Below, one piece after another: positions 41,742 through 49,710 of a stretch of 64,000 nt of DNA; position 1 is the stretch's first letter; every line of letters starts with the position of its first letter. The notes beneath the pieces are model-generated. The model saw only the letters and a program-made list of their open reading frames with translations, ran no database searches and was not told the DNA's origin. This stretch comes from Neisseria mucosa (lineage in GTDB: Bacteria; Pseudomonadota; Gammaproteobacteria; Burkholderiales; Neisseriaceae). The stretch lies in NCBI GenBank assembly GCA_003028315.1, contig CP028150.1, forward strand, positions 2,418,001 to 2,482,000. The letters are read 5' to 3'. Position numbers and translations under genes: made by a program.

Positions 41742-41753
41742 TTCATCTCTGCC

Positions 41754-42608
41754 TTACACTTTAGCAGCAGCGGCAACTTCGGCTGCGTAGTCGACAACGG
41801 CTTTTTCGATACCGTCGCCTACTTTGTAACGTACGAAGCTGATGATTTCAGTGCCGTTTTCTTTAGCGAATTGGGCAACGGTTTGGTCAGGGTTCATCAC
41901 GAATGCTTGGCCGTTCAGGGTGATTTCGGCCAAGAATTTGCGGATACGGCCTTCAACCATTTTAGCGGCGATGTCGGCAGGTTTGCCGGAAGCGATGGCT
42001 TGCTCGGTGTAGATGTGGCGTTCTTTTTCGATGGTTTCGGCATCTACTTCGGCTTCGGTTACGCATTGCGGTTTGGCGGCAACGATGTGCATACCGATTT
42101 TACGCGCTACGTCTTCAGAGCCTTTGAACTCAACCAATACGCCTTCGGTAGCCAATGCGCCGTGGATGTAGGCAACCAGTTGGTTGGCGGTGTCGATCAC
42201 TTGGAAGCGGCGGACAGACATGTTCTCGCCCAATTTGGCGATGATGGCTTTACGTTCTGCTTCAACCAGTTCGCTCAGTTCTTCAACAGAAGCAGGTTTT
42301 TTCTCGGCAGCGGTTTTCGCAACGAAGTTGGCGAATTCTACGAAGCCTGCGTCTTTGGCAACGAAGTCGGTTTCGCAGTTTACTTCAACCAATGCGCCGA
42401 CATTGCCGTTGATGGCGTAAGCCAATACGCCTTCGGCAGCGGTACGACCGGCCAGTTTACCGGCTTTCGCGCCGGATTTGATGCGCAGGATTTCTTCGGC
42501 TTTTTCGAAGTTGCCTTCGGCTTCAACCAAGGCTTTTTTGCATTCCATCATGCCCAGGCCGGTAGCGGCGCGCAGGTCGGCAACCATTTTTGCAGTAATT
42601 TCTGCCAT
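41754..42608 (-). CDS. tsf: Elongation factor Ts
   Basis: EF-Ts is the nucleotide exchange factor for EF-Tu. The 284-aa product has the N-terminal UBA-like domain (MAEITAKMVADLRAATGLGMMECKKALVEA), the conserved EVNCETDFVA (about 75-84) and the dimerisation domains. It follows rpsB as in nearly all bacteria, with an RNA hairpin between them. Confidence 0.97.
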   Translation of the reverse strand: MAEITAKMVADLRAATGLGMMECKKALVEAEGNFEKAEEILRIKSGAKAGKLAGRTAAEGVLAYAINGNVGALVEVNCETDFVAKDAGFVEFANFVAKTAAEKKPASVEELSELVEAERKAIIAKLGENMSVRRFQVIDTANQLVAYIHGALATEGVLVEFKGSEDVARKIGMHIVAAKPQCVTEAEVDAETIEKERHIYTEQAIASGKPADIAAKMVEGRIRKFLAEITLNGQAFVMNPDQTVAQFAKENGTEIISFVRYKVGDGIEKAVVDYAAEVAAAAKV

Positions 42609-42696
42609 TTTGAATCTCCTAGATTTTGGGGAAACACGGGATATCCGTGTTTGGGAATGGGGTCGTCTGAAAAGGTTTCAGAACGGGATTTGAGAA

Positions 42697-42716
42697 AAGG
42701 GGCATAACGCCCCTCT
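42697..42716 (-). terminator. Hairpin between rpsB and tsf
   Basis: On -, AGGGGC and GCCCCT form a short GC stem followed by TTTTC. It probably acts as an attenuator, since tsf lies 90 nt beyond. A near-DUS (GGGTCGTCTGAA) lies at about 42660-42671. Confidence 0.6.
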
Positions 42717-42729
42717 TCAGTTTGCCGGA

Positions 42730-43458
42730 TTACTCGGCAGCAGCTTCTTGGGCAGCGGCTACGGTTTCTTGCAGCGCTTGGTTTTTGCCTTCCAAAACTG
42801 CGTCGGCGATGCCGCGGCAGTACAGGCGGATGGCTTTGGCGGAGTCGTCGTTACCGGGGATAACGTATTTCACGCCATCAGGGCTGTTGTTGGTATCGAC
42901 TACGGCGATAACGGGGATGCCCAGTTTTTCAGCCTCGACCAGAGTACCTTTTTGGTAGCCGGTGTCGATAACGAAAATCGCGTCAGGCAGGCCTTTCATG
43001 TTTTTGATACCGCCCAAAGAACGTTCCAGTTTTTCAACGTCGCGTTGCATTTCCAGAATTTCTTTTTTGTTGAAACCGCCTTCGGCAGCGTTTTCCAAAG
43101 CGGCAGTTTTTTCTTCCAGGCGTTTGATGGATTGCTTAACGGTTTTGTAGTTGGTCAGCATGCCGCCCAGCCAACGGTGATCGACAAAAGGCATACCGGC
43201 GCGGGTAGCTTCTTCGCGGATGATTTCACGCGCTTGACGTTTGGTGCCGACAAACAGCACGGTGCCTTTGTTGGCAACCAGACGGCGTACGGCTTCTTGC
43301 GCTTCTTGGAACATCGGCAGGGTTTTTTCCAGGTTGACGATGTGGATTTTATTGCGCGCACCGAAAATGTATTGTGCCATTTTCGGATTCCAGAAACGGG
43401 TTTGGTGGCCGAAGTGAACGCCGGCTTCAATCATCTGACGCATAGTAATTTGAGACAT
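42730..43458 (-). CDS. rpsB: 30S ribosomal protein S2
   Basis: S2 joins the 30S subunit late, binding between head and body, and contacts S1. The 242-aa product starts MSQITMRQMIEAGVHFGHQTRFWNPKM, the classic S2 start, and has the coiled-coil insert (KTAALENAAEGGFNKKEILEMQRDVEKLERS). First gene of rpsB-tsf. The ~170-nt upstream region is conserved-leader territory where S2 autoregulates in other bacteria; no structure was assigned. Confidence 0.97.
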   Translation of the reverse strand: MSQITMRQMIEAGVHFGHQTRFWNPKMAQYIFGARNKIHIVNLEKTLPMFQEAQEAVRRLVANKGTVLFVGTKRQAREIIREEATRAGMPFVDHRWLGGMLTNYKTVKQSIKRLEEKTAALENAAEGGFNKKEILEMQRDVEKLERSLGGIKNMKGLPDAIFVIDTGYQKGTLVEAEKLGIPVIAVVDTNNSPDGVKYVIPGNDDSAKAIRLYCRGIADAVLEGKNQALQETVAAAQEAAAE

Positions 43459-43631
43459 TTTATTTCCTTGAAAGGGTTAAGAGCACACATTCAATCGCAT
43501 AGAACTTGATAGGCTGCGCCTATTGTCAAGCACCCTTCGGCGAAAGTGGGCATAAGTTTTAAAAAATAGTGTGTTTCCGAAATGGAAAACTGACGGATTA
43601 TAGCGGATAAGGGGTCGTCTGAAAAGGAATT

Positions 43632-43874
43632 TTATGCACTGCCATCCTGTTTGCCGCCTTCTTGTCCGGCTGCGCGGCGGCTTTGTTCGAATGCTTCCTT
43701 TTCCTGCTGCTTCATCAGGCGGTTGCGGCGGCGGATGGTGACGGTGAAAACGGTAAACGCGACGGGCAGGACTGCCCAAAAAACCAAATAAATCAAAGCG
43801 CGCGCAATGCTGGGCTGGGCAGCGGAATACATGACGGCGACGAAGAGGTAACCGATAAGGACGATATGCCACAT
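43632..43874 (-). CDS. Small two-span membrane protein
   Basis: Not recognised beyond being a small membrane protein. The 80-aa product has two hydrophobic segments (about residues 3-19 and 24-45) followed by a basic, polar tail (RRRNRLMKQQEKEAFEQSRR), so the tail is expected in the cytoplasm. It lies upstream of rpsB on the same strand, with a near-DUS (43612-43623) between them. Confidence 0.65.
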   Translation of the reverse strand: MWHIVLIGYLFVAVMYSAAQPSIARALIYLVFWAVLPVAFTVFTVTIRRRNRLMKQQEKEAFEQSRRAAGQEGGKQDGSA

Positions 43875-43951
43875 GGCGGAATCCTGTTTTGATGTTAACG
43901 GAGCGTTTATAATCGCCGTATTCTACAACAATGCTCAAAAGGTCGTCTGGA

Positions 43952-44542
43952 ATGAGGAATGAGGAAAAACACGCCCTGCGCCGAGAATTGCGCCGCGCCC
44001 GCGCGCAGATGGGGCATCAAGGGCGGCTGGCGGCGGGGCAAACGGTTAACCGCCTGCTCAAACGTTATATCAAGAAGGGGCGGAAGATCGGCGTGTATTG
44101 GCCGATGGGCAGCGAGCTGCGGCTGGACGGCTTTGTGCGTGTGGCGCAAAAACGCGGCGCCAAACTCTATCTGCCTTATATCGAACCGCGTTCGCGGCGG
44201 ATGTGGTTCACGCCCTATCCTGCCGACGGGACGAAACAAGAACGCAAACGCGGCAGGGCGAAGCTCCATGTACCGCAGTTTGCGGGACGCAAAATCCGCG
44301 TACATGGTTTATCGATATTGCTTGTCCCGATTGTCGGCATGGACCGCGAAGGCTACCGCTTAGGGCAGGCTGGCGGCTATTACGACGCGACGCTCGCAGC
44401 GATGAAATACCGTTTACAGGCAAAAACCATAGGCGTAGGCTTCGCTTGCCAACTGGTTGACACGCTGCCGCGCGAACCGCACGACCTGCCGCTGGACGGG
44501 TTTGTATCGGAGTCGGGCGTGCTGGTGTTCAAACATCATTAA
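43952..44542 (+). CDS. 5-formyltetrahydrofolate cyclo-ligase family protein
   Basis: The enzyme converts 5-formyl-THF to methenyl-THF using ATP, removing a folate inhibitor. The 196-aa product has the basic N-terminal region RRELRRARAQM, VYWPMGSELRL and the signature YRLGQAGGYYDATLAAM (a G-G-Y-Y-D motif). The start is taken as MRNEEKHALR (43952); an ATG at 43931 would add seven residues overlapping a DUS-like sequence. It is divergent from the small membrane gene. Confidence 0.88.
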   Translation: MRNEEKHALRRELRRARAQMGHQGRLAAGQTVNRLLKRYIKKGRKIGVYWPMGSELRLDGFVRVAQKRGAKLYLPYIEPRSRRMWFTPYPADGTKQERKRGRAKLHVPQFAGRKIRVHGLSILLVPIVGMDREGYRLGQAGGYYDATLAAMKYRLQAKTIGVGFACQLVDTLPREPHDLPLDGFVSESGVLVFKHH

Positions 44543-44550
44543 TCAATAGC

Positions 44551-44606
44551 TTTCAGACGACCTCAAAGATGTCGCCCGTTAAGACACTATACAAAGGTCG
44601 TCTGAA
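44551..44606. repeat. Inverted DUS pair between the cyclo-ligase and GNAT genes
   Basis: TTCAGACGACCT (44551-44562) and AGGTCGTCTGAA (44595-44606) with a 32-nt spacer. The long loop and lack of a T run make termination uncertain. Confidence 0.7.
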
Positions 44607-44637
44607 AACTCAAATCTTCAAATACAAAGGAAACCCC

Positions 44638-45225
44638 ATGGCTGATTTTTCATCTGTTCCCGTTTTGTCCTTCGACCGCGTCCGTCTCGAGCCTTTGACG
44701 GCGGCACACGAAGCCGGTTTGCGCGAAGCAGTTTGCGACGGCGAAGTCTGGAAGCTGAACGTAACCACCGCGCCCGAACCCGACCAAGTGGCGGACTACA
44801 TCCGCACCGCCACGCAAACCCGCCTCGCCTTTGCCGTCATCGACGAAGACACGGGCAAAATCGTCGGATCGACTTCGCTTTACCACATCGATCCCGCCAT
44901 CCCCCGCCTCTACATCGGTTTCACATGGTACGCCCTGTCGGCACGGCGCACACGCATCAATACCGCCTGCAAAATCATGTTGCTCGACTACGTTTTCGAC
45001 ACTTTAAACTGCCGCTGCGTCTGCTGGCAGACCGACAACCTCAACACCGCCTCCCAACGCGCCATCGAACGCCTGGGCGCACACCAAGACGGCATCTTGC
45101 GCTGCCACAAGCTGCGGAAAGACGGCAGCGTGCGCGATACGGTGGAATACAGCCTGCTGCGCGAAGAATGGCCGCAGGCAAGGGCAAAACTGCTCGAAAA
45201 AGTGGCAGCTTATGACGCATCCTGA
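44638..45225 (+). CDS. GNAT-family N-acetyltransferase (RimJ/RimL type)
   Basis: The 195-aa product, starting MADFSSVPVLSFDRVRLEPL with AAAGGA upstream, has the GNAT fold typical of RimJ/RimL-like proteins: FAVIDEDTGKIVGSTSLYHIDP, RLYIGFTWY, then CRCVCWQTDNLNTASQRAIERLGA (residues ~130-153), the conserved C-terminal motif. Likely acetylates an amino group on a protein or small molecule; the substrate is unknown. An in-frame ATG at 44569 lies in the DUS pair and is not used here. Confidence 0.88.
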   Translation: MADFSSVPVLSFDRVRLEPLTAAHEAGLREAVCDGEVWKLNVTTAPEPDQVADYIRTATQTRLAFAVIDEDTGKIVGSTSLYHIDPAIPRLYIGFTWYALSARRTRINTACKIMLLDYVFDTLNCRCVCWQTDNLNTASQRAIERLGAHQDGILRCHKLRKDGSVRDTVEYSLLREEWPQARAKLLEKVAAYDAS

Positions 45226-45337
45226 AAAAACGTTTTCTTCTTCATTTTTTCATCAAAACAAGTCCATCTTGCTGACAATCTGAAGTCTTTAAAAAATTAA
45301 TGAAATAAGGTGTGACACCGCCAATACCCTGATAAAT

Positions 45338-45370
45338 AAAGGTCATCTGAATGTTTCAGACGACCTTTTT
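45338..45370 (+). terminator. DUS-like terminator after the GNAT gene
   Basis: AGGTCATCTGAA (one base off) pairs with TTCAGACGACCT, followed by TTTTT. It lies 113 nt past the stop codon. Confidence 0.8.
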
Positions 45371-45600
45371 AAACCGCGTTTATGTAAATCCAAACAGAAA
45401 ATCTTTGCAATTCTCAGAAAAATCCACTAAATTCTCAATAACATATTATGAACGGTTTAACATCGGTTCAAAACGTAAAACCCGCGCGCAATCTTCCACG
45501 CCAAAAACACCGCGCCAGCAGGTTTTACCGCCGAAACAGGCGTTCGTAATACAACGGATAATCATAAAGGCAGGATATGCCTGTTTCTAGGAGTACAACC
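45371..45600 (+). other. Leader region of mqo
   Basis: 230 nt with no gene. A short AT-rich block is followed by GC-richer sequence, then TAGGAG 8 nt before the mqo ATG. No promoter was assigned with confidence. Confidence 0.4.
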
Positions 45601-47076
45601 ATGGCTGAAGCAACAGATGTTGTCTTGGTGGGTGGAGGCATTATGAGCGCGACTTTGGGCGTTTTGCTCAAAGAACTCGAACCGTCTTGGGAAATCACCC
45701 TTATCGAACGCTTGGAAGACGTAGCGCTGGAATCGTCAAACGCTTGGAACAACGCCGGCACAGGGCATTCCGCGTTATGCGAACTCAATTACGCCCCGCT
45801 CGGCGCAGACGGCACCATCGACCCGACCCGCGCCCTCAATATTGCCGAACAATTCCACATCAGCCGCCAGTTCTGGTCATCGCTTGTCGAAGAAGGCAAA
45901 ATCACCGACAACTCCTTCATCCATACCGTCCCGCATATGTCGCTGGTCATGAACACCGACCATTGCGACTACCTGCAAAAACGTTTCGACGCATTCAAAT
46001 CCCAAAAACTCTTCGAACGGATGGAATTCTCCACCGACCGCGCCAAAATCGCCGAATGGGCGCCGCTGGTCATCAACGGCCGTAAAGAAGGACAACCCGT
46101 CGCCGCCAACTACTCCGCCGAAGGCACAGACGTCGATTTCGGCAGCCTGACCCGCCAAATGGTGCAATACCTGCGCGAAAAAGGCGTCAAAACCGAGTTC
46201 AACCGCCACGTCGACGACATCAAACGCGAATCCGACGGCGCATGGGTGCTCAAAACCAGCGACACCCGCAACCCCGACGGACAACTCACTCTCCGCACCC
46301 GCTTCCTCTTCCTCGGCGCAGGCGGCGGCGCACTGACCCTGCTGCAAAAATCCGGCATCCCCGAAGGCAAAGGTTACGGCGGCTTCCCCGTTTCCGGACT
46401 GTTCTTCCGCAACAGCAACCCCGAAACTGCCGCGCAACACAACGCCAAAGTGTACGGACAAGCCTCCGTCGGCGCGCCGCCCATGTCCGTCCCGCACCTC
46501 GACACCCGCAATGTGGACGGCAAACGCCACCTCATGTTCGGCCCTTACGCAGGTTTCCGCTCCAACTTCCTCAAACAAGGCTCGCTCATGGATTTGCCCC
46601 TGTCCATCCACTTGGACAACCTCTACCCCATGCTGCGCGCCGGCTGGGCAAATATGCCCCTGACCAAATACCTCTTGGGCGAATTGCGCAAAACCAAAGA
46701 AGAACGCTTCGCCTCCCTGCTGGAATACTACCCCGAAGCAAACCCTGACGACTGGGAACTCATCACCGCAGGACAACGCGTTCAAATCATCAAAAAAGAC
46801 TCCGAAAAAGGCGGCGTCCTCCAATTCGGCACCGAAATCGTCGCCCACGCCGACGGCTCGCTCGCCGCACTCTTGGGCGCATCCCCCGGCGCATCAACCG
46901 CCGTACCCTTGATGATCAAACTCATCCACCAATGCTTCCCAAGCCGCATTTCCTCATGGGAAGGTCGTCTGAAAGAACTTGTTCCCGGCTTCGGCATCAA
47001 GCTCAACGACAACCCGCAGCTTGCCGAAGAAATCATCAGCCACAACGCCAAAGTATTGGGTATTCATCATCAATGA
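45601..47076 (+). CDS. mqo: Malate:quinone oxidoreductase
   Basis: Mqo is a peripheral membrane flavoenzyme that oxidises malate to oxaloacetate and passes electrons to quinone, replacing NAD-dependent malate dehydrogenase in the TCA cycle of Neisseria. The 491-aa product starts MAEATDVVLVGGGIMSATLG, with the FAD-binding GGG motif at 11-13, and has the NAGTGHSALCELNYAP signature. The ATG at 45601 follows TAGGAG; the ATG at 45577 gives eight extra residues with no ribosome-binding site. A DUS is embedded near the 3' end (46962-46973, EGRLKE). Confidence 0.95.
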   Translation: MAEATDVVLVGGGIMSATLGVLLKELEPSWEITLIERLEDVALESSNAWNNAGTGHSALCELNYAPLGADGTIDPTRALNIAEQFHISRQFWSSLVEEGKITDNSFIHTVPHMSLVMNTDHCDYLQKRFDAFKSQKLFERMEFSTDRAKIAEWAPLVINGRKEGQPVAANYSAEGTDVDFGSLTRQMVQYLREKGVKTEFNRHVDDIKRESDGAWVLKTSDTRNPDGQLTLRTRFLFLGAGGGALTLLQKSGIPEGKGYGGFPVSGLFFRNSNPETAAQHNAKVYGQASVGAPPMSVPHLDTRNVDGKRHLMFGPYAGFRSNFLKQGSLMDLPLSIHLDNLYPMLRAGWANMPLTKYLLGELRKTKEERFASLLEYYPEANPDDWELITAGQRVQIIKKDSEKGGVLQFGTEIVAHADGSLAALLGASPGASTAVPLMIKLIHQCFPSRISSWEGRLKELVPGFGIKLNDNPQLAEEIISHNAKVLGIHHQ

Positions 47077-47092
47077 TGGGAAAGTAAGGATG

Positions 47093-47121
47093 AAACAGCG
47101 TATCCTTGAGATACGCTGTTT
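47093..47121 (+). terminator. Hairpin after mqo
   Basis: AAACAGCGTATC and GATACGCTGTTT form a perfect 12-bp stem with a 5-nt loop, 16 nt past the stop. The arm ends in TTT TC. Confidence 0.75.
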
Positions 47122-47412
47122 TCATGTGTGGATAGAATGGAAATGCCCATCGTTGGCAGTGCCAGCATAAAACCAATAAAGTCAGCTATACATGGCAAAC
47201 CTGAACAAAAAGGCTCAGCCGTCATTCCCATCTACGCGGGAATGAAGGTACCGATGTTTTGATTGTTGCCGGATCAAGCTTAAATTGGCACAGTGGACAA
47301 ACCCGAATTCACATATATAAATATAAAGAATATAAAAGGTCGTCTGAAACCCCATTTCAGGATTTTCAGACGACCTCTTTCATCATCAAGAATGGCACAA
47401 AGCTATCTGCCT
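47122..47412. other. Intergenic region before IS1106: dRS3 and DUS pair
   Basis: No gene is seen. It contains a dRS3 20-mer ATTCCCATCTACGCGGGAAT (47224-47243) and an inverted DUS pair (47337-47348 and 47365-47376) followed by CTTTC. Confidence 0.75.
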
Positions 47413-48630
47413 GAGACCTTTGCAAAAAAGCCTTTCCCCAAACAACCGAAACCCCAACACAGATTTTCGGCTGTTTTCGTTTCAAATATTCACCGATTTT
47501 ACCCAAATACCCCCTTAATCCTCCCCGGATACCCCATAATCAGGCATCCGGGCCGCCTTTTAGGCGGCAACAGGCACACTTAGCCTGTTAGCCGCTTTCA
47601 ACAGGTTCAAACACATCGCCTTCAGATGGCTTTGCGCACTCACTTTGAGCAGACCAAAATAGGCGGCCCGGGCGTAGCGGAATTTACGGTGCAGCGTACC
47701 GAAGCTCTGTTCGACCACATAACGGGTCTTCGACAAATATCGGTTACGTTTGGTTTGCGCTTCCGTCAGCGGACGGTTGCGGTGGGCTTTGCGCATAATG
47801 CCGTCTAACAACTGATGCTCTTTCAGATGTTGCCGGTTTTCCTTACTGTCGTAGCCTTTGTCGGCATAGACGGTCGTACCTTCGGCAATGCCTTCCAACA
47901 AAGGGGACAGATGGTTGCACTCATGGACATTGGCGGGGGTGATGTGCAGTTTCTCGATATAGCCTTCCTCATCGGTACGGGTATGTTGTTTGTAACCGAG
48001 TTTGTAGAGGCCGTTTTTCTTTGTCCAACGGGCATCTTTGTCCTTACTCGGTGTGGTTTGGCCGCTGACTTGTCCTTCCTCGTCGACTTCTATGGCCTGA
48101 CGCTGTTTGCTGCCGGCAGTCTGAATAATGGTGGCGTCAATGACGGCGGCGGATGCCTTCTCTACTTTTAGGTTTTTTTCGGCCAGTTGTCGGTTAATCA
48201 GTTCCAGCAATTCGGACAGGGTGTCGTCTTGCGCCAGCCAGTTGCGGTAACGGCATAAGGTGCTGTAATCGGGGATGCTCAGTTCGTCAAAACGGCAAAA
48301 CAGGTTGAAATCGATGCGGGTGATGAGGCTGTGTTCGAGTTCGGGATCGGAGAGGCTGTGCCATTGTCCGAGCAGGACGGCTTTGAACATGGACAACAGG
48401 GGATAGGCGGGACGGCCACGGTAATCTCTAAGGTAACGGGTTCTTTGACGGTTCAGGTATTGTTCGATCGGTTGCCAATCAATCACCTGATCCAACTTCA
48501 ATAATGGGAAGCGGTCGATGTGTTTGGCGATCATGGCTTGTGCGGTTTGTTGGAAGAAGGTGCTCATGGGAAATCCCCTAAATGTCTTGGTGGGAATTTA
48601 GGGGATTTTGGGGAATTTTGCAAAGGTCTC
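47413..48630 (-). mobile_element. IS1106 (IS5 family)
   Basis: 1.2 kb with inverted ends GAGACCTTTGCAAAA on both sides and TGCCT repeated directly outside each end as a target duplication. It carries a single intact transposase frame. It lies 6 nt past the amgK stop. Confidence 0.9.
47560..48567 (-). CDS. IS1106 transposase (IS5 family, DDE)
   Basis: The 335-aa product begins MSTFFQQTAQAMIAKHIDRF and matches the neisserial IS1106 protein throughout. It has the DUF772-type N-terminal domain (SMFKAVLLGQWHSLSDPELE) and the catalytic core with AAVIDATIIQT, VYADKGYDS and RYVVEQSFGTLHRKFRYARA. The frame is intact, so the element may be active. Confidence 0.92.
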   Translation of the reverse strand: MSTFFQQTAQAMIAKHIDRFPLLKLDQVIDWQPIEQYLNRQRTRYLRDYRGRPAYPLLSMFKAVLLGQWHSLSDPELEHSLITRIDFNLFCRFDELSIPDYSTLCRYRNWLAQDDTLSELLELINRQLAEKNLKVEKASAAVIDATIIQTAGSKQRQAIEVDEEGQVSGQTTPSKDKDARWTKKNGLYKLGYKQHTRTDEEGYIEKLHITPANVHECNHLSPLLEGIAEGTTVYADKGYDSKENRQHLKEHQLLDGIMRKAHRNRPLTEAQTKRNRYLSKTRYVVEQSFGTLHRKFRYARAAYFGLLKVSAQSHLKAMCLNLLKAANRLSVPVAA

Positions 48631-48636
48631 TGCCTT

Positions 48637-49641
48637 TTAAAACGTAAACCCGGTTTCCAATTCATCATCGCCGACCAGTTCGACCAACAGCGCATACAAC
48701 GGAGCAAGCTCGGTGTAGCGGCGGGAGGTGCGGCGCAGGTAGTTGAGGAAGCGCGGGATTTCGGGGCGGTATTTGTCTTTGCCGTCGCGGTAGTACAGGC
48801 GGGCGAAGATGCCGGCGACTTTCAGATGGCGTTGTACGCCCATCCATTCAAACCAGCGGTAAAACTCGTCAAACGCGGCGGGTACGGGCAATCCGGCGGC
48901 GCGGGCTTTTTCCCAGTAACGGATGACCAAGTCCAAGACGAATTCTTCTTCCCATTCGATGAAGGCGTCGCGCAGGAGGGAAACCAAGTCGTAGGAAATC
49001 GGGCCGTAGAGTGCATCTTGGAAGTCGAGTACGCCGGGTCGGCCGGTGGTGAGCATGAGGTTGCGGACGATGAAGTCGCGGTGGACGTACACCTGCGGCT
49101 GGGCAAGCAGCGGCGGCAGCAGGGTGTCTATGGTTTGCTGCCAAAGCTGGCGTTGTTTGAAGTTGAGTTCGCGTCCGAGCTCTTTGGCGACGAACCATTC
49201 GGGGAAAAGGTTGATTTCGCGCAGCATGATGTCGCGGTCGTAATCGGGCAATTCGCCCGCGCGGCTGGCTTTTTGCAGCTCGACCAGTTCGTCTATGGCT
49301 TCAAGCAGCAGGACTTTGTGTGCCTCCGCGCCTTGTTCTTGCTGCATGGCGGTCAGGAAAGTGGTGTTGCCCAAGTCGTTGAGCACCATAAATCCCTGCG
49401 CTTCGTCCACATGCAATACTTGGGGAACGTTAAGCATATTGAAAAGTTTTTGCACTTTTAGGTAAGGAGCGACGCTCATTTTATCGGGCGGCGCATCCAT
49501 ACAGATGACGGTCTTGCCGTCGGCAAAAGCAGCGCGGAAGTAGCGTCGGAAGTCGGCATCGGCGGCGGCGAAGCTCAATTCGAAGTTTTGTTCGGGATAG
49601 ACGGCACGAAGCCAATTTTGTAATTCGGTTTGTCGTTGCAT
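48637..49641 (-). CDS. amgK: N-acetylmuramate/N-acetylglucosamine kinase
   Basis: AmgK phosphorylates the anomeric position of MurNAc and GlcNAc, feeding recycled cell-wall sugars back to UDP-MurNAc. The 334-aa product has the aminoglycoside-phosphotransferase fold with VHRDFIVRN (H187-N194) and LDFQDAL (205-211) as catalytic and Mg2+-binding motifs. It is divergent from lptD, the arrangement also known from Pseudomonas, where murU accompanies it. murU is not next to it here; IS1106 lies directly downstream. Confidence 0.88.
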   Translation of the reverse strand: MQRQTELQNWLRAVYPEQNFELSFAAADADFRRYFRAAFADGKTVICMDAPPDKMSVAPYLKVQKLFNMLNVPQVLHVDEAQGFMVLNDLGNTTFLTAMQQEQGAEAHKVLLLEAIDELVELQKASRAGELPDYDRDIMLREINLFPEWFVAKELGRELNFKQRQLWQQTIDTLLPPLLAQPQVYVHRDFIVRNLMLTTGRPGVLDFQDALYGPISYDLVSLLRDAFIEWEEEFVLDLVIRYWEKARAAGLPVPAAFDEFYRWFEWMGVQRHLKVAGIFARLYYRDGKDKYRPEIPRFLNYLRRTSRRYTELAPLYALLVELVGDDELETGFTF

Positions 49642-49710
49642 AGCGGTGTCGCGGATTTTCAGGTTAAAATAACCGCTATTCTAACTGGCAAACCGATTTA
49701 AGGGGCGATT